This document shows positions 17,428 through 25,864 of a stretch of DNA of 64,000 bases, piece by piece. Position 1 is the stretch's first letter. Every line of letters starts with the position of its first letter. The DNA is from Methyloprofundus sp. (GTDB lineage: Bacteria > Pseudomonadota > Gammaproteobacteria > Methylococcales > Methylomonadaceae): contig AP023240.1 of NCBI GenBank assembly GCA_016592635.1, positions 3,327,630 through 3,391,629 on the forward strand. Reading direction: 5' to 3'. A program made the translations under genes and the position numbers. The notes under the pieces were generated by a model. The model worked only from the letters and a program-made list of their open reading frames with translations. It did no database searches and was not told where the DNA came from.

Positions 17428-17557
17428 ACCTAACGCCCTGCTCAGGTGACGCAGGCAGGACAACCACCGAGCTTTAACAAAGCTCTTAACTTTAAACTAA
17501 CTGCGATCTACCCAATAAACTGCACTGCCTGCGGTCGCCTGGAGCAGATTGTTATGT
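17428..17557 (-). repeat. attC site 10, variant arms
   Basis: Core boxes ACCTAAC and GTTATGT; arms AGGTGACGCAGGCAG and CTGCCTGCGGTCGCCT, a compensated variant of the usual stem (GCAGGCAG in place of GCTGGCAG). Confidence 0.9.
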
Positions 17558-17579
17558 TTCACTACACAGAGATGGTTTT

Positions 17580-17828
17580 ATGACAACTAATGAATTGAAT
17601 GATTTTTGGAATGCTCGCGATATAAAAATATGGGTCGTTACACTTATTGGAATTGGTAGAAATATCTCTATATCTGACACTAAATACGTTAAAGCCAAAA
17701 CCGAAGAAAAAGCATTGATATGCGCCAAGAATAACAGCATAGATTTTTATAATAAAAGATGCACGGGAACTGCTAGATATGCAGACCCAATAGTCGATTT
17801 GCACTGCGTGCGAGTTGAAGCAACATAA
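17580..17828 (+). CDS. Cassette gene in reverse orientation, unknown function
   Basis: An 82-residue frame on the + strand, against the direction of all other cassette genes. It begins 22 bases after the attC core, with GAGATGG as a possible ribosome site, and stops at the TAA inside the next attC core, so it fills the cassette exactly. The protein (IKIWVVTLIGIGRNISISD, then KAKTEEKALICAKNNSIDFY) has ordinary composition and looks more protein-like than the - strand alternatives. It would need its own promoter. No family recognised. Confidence 0.6.
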   Translation: MTTNELNDFWNARDIKIWVVTLIGIGRNISISDTKYVKAKTEEKALICAKNNSIDFYNKRCTGTARYADPIVDLHCVRVEAT

Positions 17829-17951
17829 CGCCAAATTCAGTGGCCGCTGGCAGATATACGATGAACTCTGCTAACACACTGAACTTTGATATAAGATGAC
17901 CTTTGAAAATGAAACGCGCTGCCAGCGGTCGACTGGAATTTTTTGTTATGT
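17823..17951 (-). repeat. attC site 11
   Basis: Core boxes ACATAAC and GTTATGT; arms AGTGGCCGCTGGCAG and CTGCCAGCGGTCGACT. This is the commonest stem version in the array. Confidence 0.93.
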
Positions 17952-17969
17952 TTTTATTACCTGTAAATT

Positions 17970-19571
17970 TTATAAATCTCGATAATCATTAGAATCAAGT
18001 TCTGCTCCATACGGATAAACTACCTTTTCAAGATTTCCATTTGGCATAATACAACCACAAAACATTGGATGTAAACATAGCGAGTCTTCAGTGCTAGGAT
18101 TAAGTGTATCAGGCATTGTATATTCAAATACCCCTTCAATATATTTTTCAGATTCTTTAATTACAACACCGATACACCCTATTTCGATTAACATTCTCTT
18201 AAAGTCATGGTAATCCATGTCAATATCTTTTAGAGCCGCTTTAGCGTGTTTAACATATACTTGAGAAAGAGTTGAGTCTGAAAATGAAAGTGGTAATTCT
18301 GGTACTATTTTTGAAACAACCTCTTCTGCACGGGGGTATATAAATTTAAATGCACTACATACCTCTTTCCACAACCCTTGCTCAACAGCCTCAACACCCT
18401 TCTTAACACTACAAGGCCTAACGACACCATCCACATGGCCTGCTTGTGTATTTATTTTAACAATTTCATTTACTATTTTTATAATTTGCCTTGGTAATAA
18501 TTGAGTATGCCTTAAAATATAAGGCATTGTCCCTTCTTGAAGGTTAGCCTTGTTGGAAACTTTCCCAGGGAAAATAAGCCTGAAAAGCTCTTTTGCTTCA
18601 TCACTTTCATCAATATTACAAGAGCTTCTTGATATATCATTGCTTATGTTTAGTTCATCACGATATACATTCAAATATATACTATACCGAAACATTACCA
18701 AAGAAATTAGCTCTCCAGCTGTCCATTGGAGAATTAAGCTTTGCGAAAAATCCTTAATTTTATTTCTAGATATGCTTTCAAATGAATGATAAATTTCTGA
18801 TGGCAAACATAACCGTATTTCAGGTCGTCCTCTTACGATGTTAAACCTACCTACGGACATTAACAATCCAGAAAGAGTTTTAGTCACAACATTGATATCA
18901 AGTTCATAGTCATCTAGAGAGTCAAGTACAATAATAGCTCTTGATTTGTTAGCTTTTAAAACTGCATTCACATTTTGTTTTATTTCTCTAAGGCTTGTCT
19001 TTTCACTTTCTAATTCACGAGCGATAACATCAGTAATAACTCCAATACCCATATTCTTGGTTCTACTACTTATTGAATCAATTACCGACCTTAATACACT
19101 CTGTGTACTTAAATTAGTAGTAATATTAAATTTAGATAAAACACGTTCTATGACAGAACTACTTTCTATATGATTAGGGTAAATTTCTTTAATTTTTGCC
19201 ATAATGGCAACCCAAAAAAGAAAGTCCCAAAAATCCGCAACACTTTCAGTAAAAATAAAACCATCTTGTTTTATAGCATCTTCAATTGACCTAACAATTT
19301 GAACAAAAGCCTCACTGGTTTTAATTTCAATTGAAATTGTATAGTTTTTTCCATCTGTAAGCTTTTGAAGAAATGCAGTTTTTCCAGAACCTTTTCTTCC
19401 AATTAATATAGATGGTCTTTTAATTATTTGATGATAAAGTTCATTTTTTGAATCAAATAGAAGTCCTTTTACATCGACATCATCTATATCACTTGCATTT
19501 ATTGGCCCCAGAGGAAAATCAGAATACAAATATTTGCTTAATAAACTTATTTCATCTTTAGAAAAATGCAT
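17970..19571 (-). CDS. P-loop ATPase cassette protein
   Basis: A 533-residue protein with a Walker A motif at residues 58-65 (GRKGSGKT) and a Walker B strand at about 212-221 (AIIVLDSLDD). A later conserved-looking segment, RHTQLLPRQIIKIVNEI, resembles the arginine-rich C-terminal helix seen in P-loop ATPases of the Sll1717 type; this resemblance is by eye. It has no membrane span. A soluble ATPase this large in a single-gene cassette fits a phage-defence or stress role, but nothing in the sequence proves it. C-terminal third (containing LHPMFCGCIMPNG) is unassigned. Confidence 0.78.
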   Translation of the reverse strand: MHFSKDEISLLSKYLYSDFPLGPINASDIDDVDVKGLLFDSKNELYHQIIKRPSILIGRKGSGKTAFLQKLTDGKNYTISIEIKTSEAFVQIVRSIEDAIKQDGFIFTESVADFWDFLFWVAIMAKIKEIYPNHIESSSVIERVLSKFNITTNLSTQSVLRSVIDSISSRTKNMGIGVITDVIARELESEKTSLREIKQNVNAVLKANKSRAIIVLDSLDDYELDINVVTKTLSGLLMSVGRFNIVRGRPEIRLCLPSEIYHSFESISRNKIKDFSQSLILQWTAGELISLVMFRYSIYLNVYRDELNISNDISRSSCNIDESDEAKELFRLIFPGKVSNKANLQEGTMPYILRHTQLLPRQIIKIVNEIVKINTQAGHVDGVVRPCSVKKGVEAVEQGLWKEVCSAFKFIYPRAEEVVSKIVPELPLSFSDSTLSQVYVKHAKAALKDIDMDYHDFKRMLIEIGCIGVVIKESEKYIEGVFEYTMPDTLNPSTEDSLCLHPMFCGCIMPNGNLEKVVYPYGAELDSNDYRDL

Positions 19572-19612
19572 TAAAACTCCTTTAAATTAACTAACATTAA
19601 ACATTGTTTAAA

Positions 19613-19741
19613 ACATAACGCCAAAATCAGATGACGTTGGCAGATGTTCGATGAACTCTGACAAAGCACTGACTTTTGATATAAAATGACCTTTGAAAAC
19701 GAACTGCGCTGCCAACGGTCAGCTGGATTTTTTTGTTATAA
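19613..19741 (-). repeat. attC site 12
   Basis: Core boxes ACATAAC and GTTATAA; arms GATGACGTTGGCAG and CTGCCAACGGTCAGCT. Confidence 0.93.
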
Positions 19742-20275
19742 TTTAACCACTTATTAACTTCTTCAACTCACCTAAAATAAACTGCTGTCCTTCTTTTGAC
19801 TTAAATACAGTGCCAACAATATGAACCAATTTATTATTGGTGATTTTTGCCCATACGCCTTTGGGATAAACTTCAGCACTATTCTTAAATTCTGTAAAAT
19901 CTTTCTTTATTGACTGCAGCTCTTGCTTACTTATCTCGTATTCATCCTTAAGTGCTTCAAACTGTTTGTATAAATCATCAAATTTTTTATTTACAACTGT
20001 AAGTTCATCAGATGAAAAAGGTTCTTCAGGGTTCTCAACTAATGATTCAATTTGTTTTTCAAACTCAATTCTCAAGGCTTCAAGAGGGTCACTATTCGGT
20101 GCAAGTGTATATAAATCATCACGTATATTTTTACACCAAGTTGGTAACTGCCTTAAGGCATCACTGAAACTTTTTAAATCCCACTCAGCTTCCTTTTTAA
20201 AATTACTTGGTCTAACAATAGAAATCATCCCTTCTTCACTATAATTGTAAGCGCTCAATAGAGCACGTACTTGCC

Positions 20276-21907
20276 CTATTCAGAAATGCCAGGTTTTTTA
20301 ATGTTCCAAGGCAGCAAGGCCTCCACTTTATCAACCGTATCAGCATGGGGTAAAGCGGTGAGTACCTGCTTAAGATATTCATAAGGCTCCAATCCGTTTG
20401 CTTTGGCCGTTTCTATCAGGCTGTAATGTACGGCACTGGCATGAGCCCCCGCAGGTGTATCAGAAAATAACCAGGCTTTGCGCCCTATTACAAAGGGTCG
20501 AATCGCATTTTCCGCCAGAATATTGCTTATGTTGAGCTCCCCATTGCTGCAATACACATTAAGCTTATCCCACTGGTTGCTAAGATAAGTCATTGCCTTG
20601 CCTGTCAGGCTGTCTTTAGGCACTTTATGCCGGTTATCTTCCAGATAGGCTTTAAGCTGATTTAGTACCGGGATGCTTTTCTGTTGACGCTGCAGATACT
20701 TTTCATTCACCGAAAGTGTTTTGATTCCTCGTTCAATCACGTACAGTTTATTAATCAGGCTCAGTACTTTGCCTGCTTTTGAGGGCTTGTTGTTTTTGCC
20801 CTTCTTGGCTTTGGGTTGTGCATTATGCGCTTCTTTAAAATAACGACGCGCATGATCCCAGCATCCCAATTGAGTCATGCCATTTTTTAGGCATGCGGCA
20901 TTGTATCCTGCATAGCCGTCGGTTTGCAGGTAGCCGCCATAGCCATCCAGCAGGCGCAGAGGCACCTCACCACTCCGAGATGGATCGTATTCAAACAGGA
21001 TGCTTTTTTCGCCCAGCGGCCCGCCCAGCGTGACCCACATATATTTATCCGAGCTTGCCGATCGCCCCGGTTCCTTTAAGACCTGAACTCGGGTTTCATC
21101 GGCCTGTATGACGGTTCCCAGCTGTTGATGCTCTCGCATCAGGTTGATCAGAGGCTGAAGCTGTTTGGCGAGAGCAATGACCCAGTTGGCCAATGTTGCT
21201 CTGGAAAGTTCACCGCCATAACGCGATAAAATCCCTTCCTGACGATACAAGGGCAAGCCATCTGCATATTTGGCAATAATGATGAAGCACATCAAGCTGA
21301 TACTTCCCATTGCTCCGACAATAGGATGCCCCGGCATTTTCGCTGCTGTAAGCCGACGCTGTTTTTCACCGTCAATCCGGTCGACAAAAACAGCTTTTTC
21401 CTGCATGTATTCAAGCACCCGTACTTTGGCAGGAATAATATCCAGCTCTTCTTTCACCTTGGTGAAGAAAGTATCAATGGCACCTTCTTTTTCTGCCTCC
21501 GTCAAACGAATGAAAACTTGCTCGCGCGGCAATTTATCTGAAAAGGGTTTGCGCCCCGGCTTTTTCTTGGTATCCGTCGAACTTGCCTGATTCTCATCGG
21601 CAAGAGCTTCATCCGCTCCCTCTGATTCCTCATTACCATCCACTTCATTCTCTGCCTCATCAAATAAAGAAGTTTGGTGAGATTGTTCACTAGAGGGGGC
21701 AAAACGTTTTATTTTGGATAAGCGAAGTGCTTCTTCCAGAATGCGTATGCGCTTTTGCTGTTCGGAAATGACACCGGATTTGATCTCGACAACACGCGTC
21801 AATTCATCAATGGTCTGATCTTTTTCAAACAACAAAGCAATGCCTTCCGGCAGCAAAGAACAGGCTTTATCTTGTTGTTTTTTATTTGAAATATCGGCTG
21901 AAGTCAT
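20276..21907 (-). CDS. tnpC: IS66-family transposase TnpC
   Basis: 543 residues, the same protein as at 1203-2834 except for a leucine in GGPLGEKS. Acidic residues of the DDE domain are all present. It is the last gene of the tnpA-tnpB-tnpC set, 46 bases after tnpB. Confidence 0.95.
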   Translation of the reverse strand: MTSADISNKKQQDKACSLLPEGIALLFEKDQTIDELTRVVEIKSGVISEQQKRIRILEEALRLSKIKRFAPSSEQSHQTSLFDEAENEVDGNEESEGADEALADENQASSTDTKKKPGRKPFSDKLPREQVFIRLTEAEKEGAIDTFFTKVKEELDIIPAKVRVLEYMQEKAVFVDRIDGEKQRRLTAAKMPGHPIVGAMGSISLMCFIIIAKYADGLPLYRQEGILSRYGGELSRATLANWVIALAKQLQPLINLMREHQQLGTVIQADETRVQVLKEPGRSASSDKYMWVTLGGPLGEKSILFEYDPSRSGEVPLRLLDGYGGYLQTDGYAGYNAACLKNGMTQLGCWDHARRYFKEAHNAQPKAKKGKNNKPSKAGKVLSLINKLYVIERGIKTLSVNEKYLQRQQKSIPVLNQLKAYLEDNRHKVPKDSLTGKAMTYLSNQWDKLNVYCSNGELNISNILAENAIRPFVIGRKAWLFSDTPAGAHASAVHYSLIETAKANGLEPYEYLKQVLTALPHADTVDKVEALLPWNIKKPGISE

Positions 21908-21953
21908 GCTGATATTATAGCATTTTCAGAGGCAATAATGAACGTAAAAACAC

Positions 21954-22322
21954 TTAAAAAACAGACTCATATTGGAGTTTTTTATGGCCTTGCATTGCGC
22001 TGATATCAAAGCCGTCAAGTAACCAATTCAACTGTTGTCCCGTTAAAGTGAGCGTCTCCTCATCACCTTTGGGCCACTTGAATTTTTCTTCTGCCAATGA
22101 CTTGTAATACAGTACAAAACCATTATCTTCCCAGAACAAACATTTGATCTTGTTCCGCCGTTTATTGGTAAAGGCATACAAATGCCCTTCAAAAGGATTA
22201 TGCCCTAACTCGCACTCAACAATAGCCGATAGCCCTCGATGCGACTTGCGAAAATCAACGGGTTGCCGATACAGGTACACCTCCGTTAAAGACAGAGAGG
22301 GACGCATGACAACAGCCGTCAT
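21954..22322 (-). CDS. tnpB: IS66 accessory protein TnpB
   Basis: 122 residues, identical to the other copies. Its ATG overlaps the tnpA stop (ATGA), which indicates coupled translation. Confidence 0.94.
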   Translation of the reverse strand: MTAVVMRPSLSLTEVYLYRQPVDFRKSHRGLSAIVECELGHNPFEGHLYAFTNKRRNKIKCLFWEDNGFVLYYKSLAEEKFKWPKGDEETLTLTGQQLNWLLDGFDISAMQGHKKLQYESVF

Positions 22323-22633
22323 CGCAATAGCTCTAGCATGGGCCGGATGAAGTGCATATTATCCTGCGTAATGCCTTCCAATCGTGTACCGTCATTAAAT
22401 TGTAACGACAATCCGGTGACAGGCTCGGCTGAGGGTTCCTCATCAACCTGAATGCGTGCAAATCCGGAGTGGTCAGTGGATTTTACTGTTGATTTGCATT
22501 TCCGATAGCTGAACTTTTGCGGGCATAAATCGTGTTGCCGACAATAAGCCGCCTGGGATTGCCCTGATGCTTGCCAGTGCTCTATGTGAGTAGACCAGAA
22601 CGTTTCAGCCCGTACTTTTTCTAATGCCGCCAT
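22319..22633 (-). CDS. tnpA: IS66 accessory protein TnpA
   Basis: A 104-residue IS66 TnpA with the N-terminal pattern ETFWSTHIEHWQASGQSQAAYCRQHDLCPQKFSYRK, a helix-turn-helix-like region typical of the family. It overlaps tnpB by four bases. The tandem 34-bp duplication lies across its first codons, repeating the start of the gene upstream. Confidence 0.93.
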   Translation of the reverse strand: MAALEKVRAETFWSTHIEHWQASGQSQAAYCRQHDLCPQKFSYRKCKSTVKSTDHSGFARIQVDEEPSAEPVTGLSLQFNDGTRLEGITQDNMHFIRPMLELLR

Positions 22634-22684
22634 TTAAAATCCCCGTGGTATTTTCTAATGCCGCCATTTAAAATCCCCGTGGTA
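22617..22684 (-). repeat. 34-bp tandem duplication at the tnpA start
   Basis: Two exact 34-bp units (22617-22650 and 22651-22684) repeat the first tnpA codons and the leader. Copy 3 has a single unit at the corresponding place. The unit duplicates a potential start codon and ribosome site. Confidence 0.92.
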
Positions 22685-22940
22685 TTTAATGATGGGAATA
22701 GTGTTGCATTAATGTGAGCAGCTGGGAATTACGCTGAGAATTGAGCGCTTACCTATAATTTCTCTCTTTCACAATAAATGAATAATTATCACTATGAATA
22801 AATGTAATTTTGAATTGAACTAAACCTGACTTAGGAAATTCAAGAGTAAAATCTTGTAATGAAAAAACAGATGCAGATAGCGCATCCCGAATATCCTTTT
22901 CATACGATGGTTTTAATTGTGACAATAAAATCTCCTAAAA

Positions 22941-23070
22941 TTATAACGCCAAATTCAGTGGCCGCTGGCAGATATACGATGAACTCTACAAACACACTGA
23001 ACTTTAATAAAAAGATGACCTTTGAAAAAAAACTGCGCTGCCAGCGGTCGACTGGAATTTTTTGTTATGT
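22941..23070 (-). repeat. attC site 13
   Basis: Core boxes TTATAAC and GTTATGT; arms AGTGGCCGCTGGCAG and CTGCCAGCGGTCGACT. Confidence 0.93.
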
Positions 23071-23075
23071 TTTTC

Positions 23076-23771
23076 TTATTTCCACAGCCCCAATGCCTGC
23101 ATAAATAGCTTTAACTGAAAAAATATTTTAGATTTAAAAATTTTCCCAGAATGTTTTATAAAAGGCCAAATTTTCCCTTGCTGAAGCTCGCGCACAGTAT
23201 TTGGAAGTGTCCACCGAAGATTAATTTCATCCCTATTTACCTGTTTTCCATGACTATCAAACATGTTCTCACTAATATCTTGGGTGCATATTTCATACTC
23301 ATATTTCGGTAGATAGACTCCCGACCCTTGTTTAACTTCTTTATGCTCTTGTAAAAGACGTTCATCAGCTGTCCCTTTAACTGGAAACTCAAAGGTTATA
23401 TGTAAATTTTTAGCTTCTCTAGGGCTAAAATGTATCGGTAATTTAATTTCATTATTATCCGATTTATCCACAATTTTTATACCGCCATGCCCAAACCTCA
23501 GTGTTGATGTTTTCTTTTTATTACCCCACACAGCCAAATAAAAGTGGGTTACTGAGTTAGGGTCAAGACTTTGGTTTTTAAGAATCCCAGAATATGAATG
23601 GCGAAAAAAGTGAACGCCATCATTTTCATAATGCTCGCCAGAACTTCCCTGAAAATCCAGTTTAAATCGAGGTCGTTTTTGTAAATTCTGAAACACCAAA
23701 TAGATAAGTGAAATTAACCCCGATATTGATCCAAGTTTTAGAGTAGCATCAATTATGAATTCATTTGCCAT
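23076..23771 (-). CDS. Membrane-anchored cassette protein, unknown function
   Basis: A 231-residue protein with one N-terminal span (LGSISGLISLIYLVFQNL, residues 12-30) and a soluble, probably beta-rich domain (RHSYSGILKNQSLDPNSVTHFYLAVWGN is reminiscent of immunoglobulin-like or accessory sensor folds, by impression only). The C-terminal end is basic and amphipathic (GKIFKSKIFFQLKLFMQ). It is the single gene of its cassette, stopping six bases from the attC. Confidence 0.72.
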   Translation of the reverse strand: MANEFIIDATLKLGSISGLISLIYLVFQNLQKRPRFKLDFQGSSGEHYENDGVHFFRHSYSGILKNQSLDPNSVTHFYLAVWGNKKKTSTLRFGHGGIKIVDKSDNNEIKLPIHFSPREAKNLHITFEFPVKGTADERLLQEHKEVKQGSGVYLPKYEYEICTQDISENMFDSHGKQVNRDEINLRWTLPNTVRELQQGKIWPFIKHSGKIFKSKIFFQLKLFMQALGLWK

Positions 23772-23821
23772 AAAATTTTAACTTGAATTTATTAAAAGAA
23801 ATGAAAATACGAGCCTGTAAA

Positions 23822-23950
23822 ACATAACGCCAAATTCAGTGGCCGCTGGCAGATATACGATGAACTCTGCAAACACACGGAACTATGATATAAAATGACC
23901 TTTGAAAAAAAACTGCGCTGCCAGCGGTCGACTGGAATTTTTTGTTAGCT
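23822..23950 (-). repeat. attC site 14
   Basis: Core boxes ACATAAC and GTTAGCT, the latter overlapping the stop codon region of the gene. Arms as in attC 11. Confidence 0.93.
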
Positions 23951-24943
23951 TGGTAATAAAATAAACCATTTTATAATGTCATAAACAGCACAAGTTAAAA
24001 GCCCTATGCAGATAGTACCAATAGACCCAATAAGTATTTTAAAAACTGAAAATCGATTACGATTAGCATATTCTTTAATTAGTTTAGCATCACCTTTATT
24101 TATATTTAAATAGGACAAAGCTAAATAGCCATCAATAGAACTCTCTATTTTTCTTAAAAATAATTCTACAACATTTCCAAAAATAACAAATACAGATGCA
24201 TAAATAACAATAAACTTAACTGTTAATGCAGTAGTTATTATGTTTGCATCTATGGCTTTAGATGTAAATATTGCTAACATTGCATATATTGTTAGCTTTC
24301 CAAATTTAGTAATTAAATGGGAGTTTCTTTTAAGAAAATTAATTCCTTTAACATTGTTAGATTCATCACACCCTCTAATCCATTCATCAAACATTGCCGT
24401 AAAATGCCTTGCTTTCACATAATCATCATACTCAATTGTTATCTTAGCGGTAATAGTAACTAGGCTAGCAATAAAAGCTTGAGGAATAAAAGGCGGGGCT
24501 TCTTTTTCAGCCTGTTCTAATTCTGCAACTCTTGATCGAAGTTGATTTATAACCTTAAAATTTTCAAACATTCCTGATTCATTATCATATACCGCAAATG
24601 TATATAACATTCTAAGGTTTGAAGTTGGGTTAGGGCTAGTAATATGGTGTTTTTCAAAATCTTCAAAGGAATTAAACTTATCTGTTTCCCCCTCATTATG
24701 TGAAACAGCTATTCTTATTCCTATATTACTTTTAACAGGATTTAAAGATGTTATTGATTGAACTGTCTTGTAATGTAATTCCTTTATATCTGAGAATTTA
24801 ACTAAAATATTATTCTTATATGACTTAGATATTTCTTCATTTTTTGAATTGGCTTTCTCATATATTTTGAAATAAAGATCTAATTGGGCATCATTATGCT
24901 CAATAATATTTATTTCTGAATTATCATGTACAACATCATTCAT
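23945..24943 (-). CDS. Multi-span membrane cassette protein, unknown function
   Basis: A 332-residue protein. The N-terminal 190 residues are soluble with a helical segment (VINQLRSRVAELEQAEKE). The C-terminal 130 contain about four spans: LTIYAMLAIFTSKAIDAN, TALTVKFIVIYASVFVIFGNVVELFL and the closing ILIGSIGTICIGLLTCAVYDIIKWFIL. The stop codon lies within the attC core box. The layout, soluble N-terminus with clustered spans at the end, is unlike transporters and more like a sensor or effector with a membrane module; that is inference. Confidence 0.72.
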   Translation of the reverse strand: MNDVVHDNSEINIIEHNDAQLDLYFKIYEKANSKNEEISKSYKNNILVKFSDIKELHYKTVQSITSLNPVKSNIGIRIAVSHNEGETDKFNSFEDFEKHHITSPNPTSNLRMLYTFAVYDNESGMFENFKVINQLRSRVAELEQAEKEAPPFIPQAFIASLVTITAKITIEYDDYVKARHFTAMFDEWIRGCDESNNVKGINFLKRNSHLITKFGKLTIYAMLAIFTSKAIDANIITTALTVKFIVIYASVFVIFGNVVELFLRKIESSIDGYLALSYLNINKGDAKLIKEYANRNRFSVFKILIGSIGTICIGLLTCAVYDIIKWFILLPS

Positions 24944-24978
24944 ACTTACTTAATCCCTTTAAATCTCATATATAAAAA

Positions 24979-25109
24979 AGCTAACGATGTGGTCAGATGC
25001 CGTTGGCAGATATACGATGAACTCTGATAAAGCGCTGACCTTTGATAAAAAAAGACCTTCGAAAAAAAATCTGCGCTGCCAACGGTCAGCTGGACCACCC
25101 TTGTTATAT
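24979..25109 (-). repeat. attC site 15
   Basis: Core boxes AGCTAAC and GTTATAT; arms GATGCCGTTGGCAG and CTGCCAACGGTCAGCT. Confidence 0.93.
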
Positions 25110-25111
25110 TT

Positions 25112-25450
25112 TTATACACCAAGAACAAGCCTTACACCTTCATTCAAATAACTAATATATTTTGAATTTAACTTTCCTACTTGTTCAGTTAAAAATGTTT
25201 TATCTAGCGTGATTAATTGAGAGACATTGACTACCGAATCTTTATTTAGGTTAGATTGTTTCTTAGTAATTTTAAAATTACCTGGAGCATCAACTAAACG
25301 AAGATTCGATGTAACAACCACTACAATTACTGTTTGAATAAGACTCTGATTAAATTCATTTGAAGAGACTATTATAACTGGACGATTGTAGCCAGGCTCT
25401 GAACCTCTGGGCTCTCCCATTGAAGCCCACCATATTTCTCCTCGCTTCAC
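25112..25450 (-). CDS. mazF: MazF/PemK-family mRNA interferase toxin
   Basis: A 112-residue MazF-type toxin: the N-terminal KRGEIWWASMGEPRGSEPGYNRPVIIVSS contains the RGEI(W/Y) and RP(V/A)(I/V) landmarks, and VVNVSQLITLDKTFL is the second conserved block with the active-site neighbourhood. It starts with GTG at 25450, sharing one base with the antitoxin stop (TAGTG). MazF enzymes cut single-stranded RNA at short sequences. The start is fixed by this tight junction with the upstream gene. Confidence 0.93.
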   Translation of the reverse strand: MKRGEIWWASMGEPRGSEPGYNRPVIIVSSNEFNQSLIQTVIVVVVTSNLRLVDAPGNFKITKKQSNLNKDSVVNVSQLITLDKTFLTEQVGKLNSKYISYLNEGVRLVLGV

Positions 25451-25686
25451 TACCAGACATCCTTCTCTATAGAATCGAACTGCATTTTGGTAAGCTTTTG
25501 ATCTAAGCTAGATGGATTCACAGTATATACTTGATTTAAAGATTCTGTAACATCTTGGTATTTATGTGTCTCTAAATATTCTGAAATAGCTTTTGTGAAT
25601 AGTTCGCTACGAGAAATAGCCAAGTGCTGAGCCATAATTTCTGCTGACTGAAAAATAGGATCTGGAATTGATATTGCTGTTTTCAT
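25450..25686 (-). CDS. mazE: MazE-type ribbon-helix-helix antitoxin
   Basis: A 78-residue antitoxin from the ATG at 25686. The first strand and two helices (MKTAISIPDPIFQSAEIMAQHLAISRSELFTKAISEYLETHK) match ribbon-helix-helix antitoxins of MazF partners. The tail (SLDQKLTKMQFDSIEKDVW) is the expected toxin-binding extension. A longer frame with a TTG start is rejected because that TTG lies in the -10 region. It should repress its own promoter at 25693-25723. Confidence 0.88.
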   Translation of the reverse strand: MKTAISIPDPIFQSAEIMAQHLAISRSELFTKAISEYLETHKYQDVTESLNQVYTVNPSSLDQKLTKMQFDSIEKDVW

Positions 25687-25692
25687 AATCAA

Positions 25693-25723
25693 AGTATAAC
25701 CCAAGTCATACTAAGAGTGTCAA
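25693..25723 (-). promoter_or_regulatory. Promoter and operator of the MazEF cassette
   Basis: On the - strand TTGACA (25718-25723) and TATACT (25693-25698) are 19 bases apart. The inverted repeat AGTATGAC...GTTATACT (7 of 8 paired) lies between and over the -10 box. The -10 box ends six bases before the mazE ATG. Confidence 0.72.
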
Positions 25724-25735
25724 ATTTCTTTTAAA

Positions 25736-25864
25736 ATATAACGCCAAATTCAGTGGCCGCTGGCAGATCTACGATGAACTCTGCAAACACACTGAACTTT
25801 GATATAAAATGACCTTTGAAAGAAAACTGCGCTGCCAGCGGTCGACTGGAATTTTTGGTTATGC
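25736..25864 (-). repeat. attC site 16
   Basis: Core boxes ATATAAC and GTTATGC; arms AGTGGCCGCTGGCAG and CTGCCAGCGGTCGACT. It overlaps the stop of the next gene. Confidence 0.93.

Larger units (their letters stand above)
20247..22752 (-). mobile_element. IS66-family element, copy 2, intact with 8-bp duplication
   Basis: Terminal repeats GTAAGCGCTCAAT face inward from both ends, at 20247 and 22752. The target duplication CTATAATT occurs at 20239-20246 and 22753-22760. Length 2506 bp, 34 longer than copy 3 because of a tandem duplication at 22617-22684. All three genes are present. Confidence 0.96.
19743..22925 (-). pseudogene. Cytoplasmic coiled-coil cassette gene split by IS66 copy 2
   Basis: The 5' part is 22925 to 22753 and the 3' part 20238 to 19743. 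Joined without the IS and one duplication they give 223 codons in frame. The start is a TTG at 22923-22925, preceded by AGGAG. The N-terminal half (about residues 1-100) has a mixed strand pattern (LVQFKITFIHSDNYSFIVKE); the middle is a coiled coil (KKFDDLYKQFEALKDEYEISKQ); the end is KSKEGQQFILGELKKLI. The order and several residues parallel the cassette protein at 47587-48303, so they look like distant homologues. Function unknown. Confidence 0.85.

Noticed and set aside
17562..17834. 90-residue - strand frame in the reversed cassette
   Set aside because: It runs into attC sequence at both ends and has an unnatural composition; the + strand frame fits the cassette exactly.
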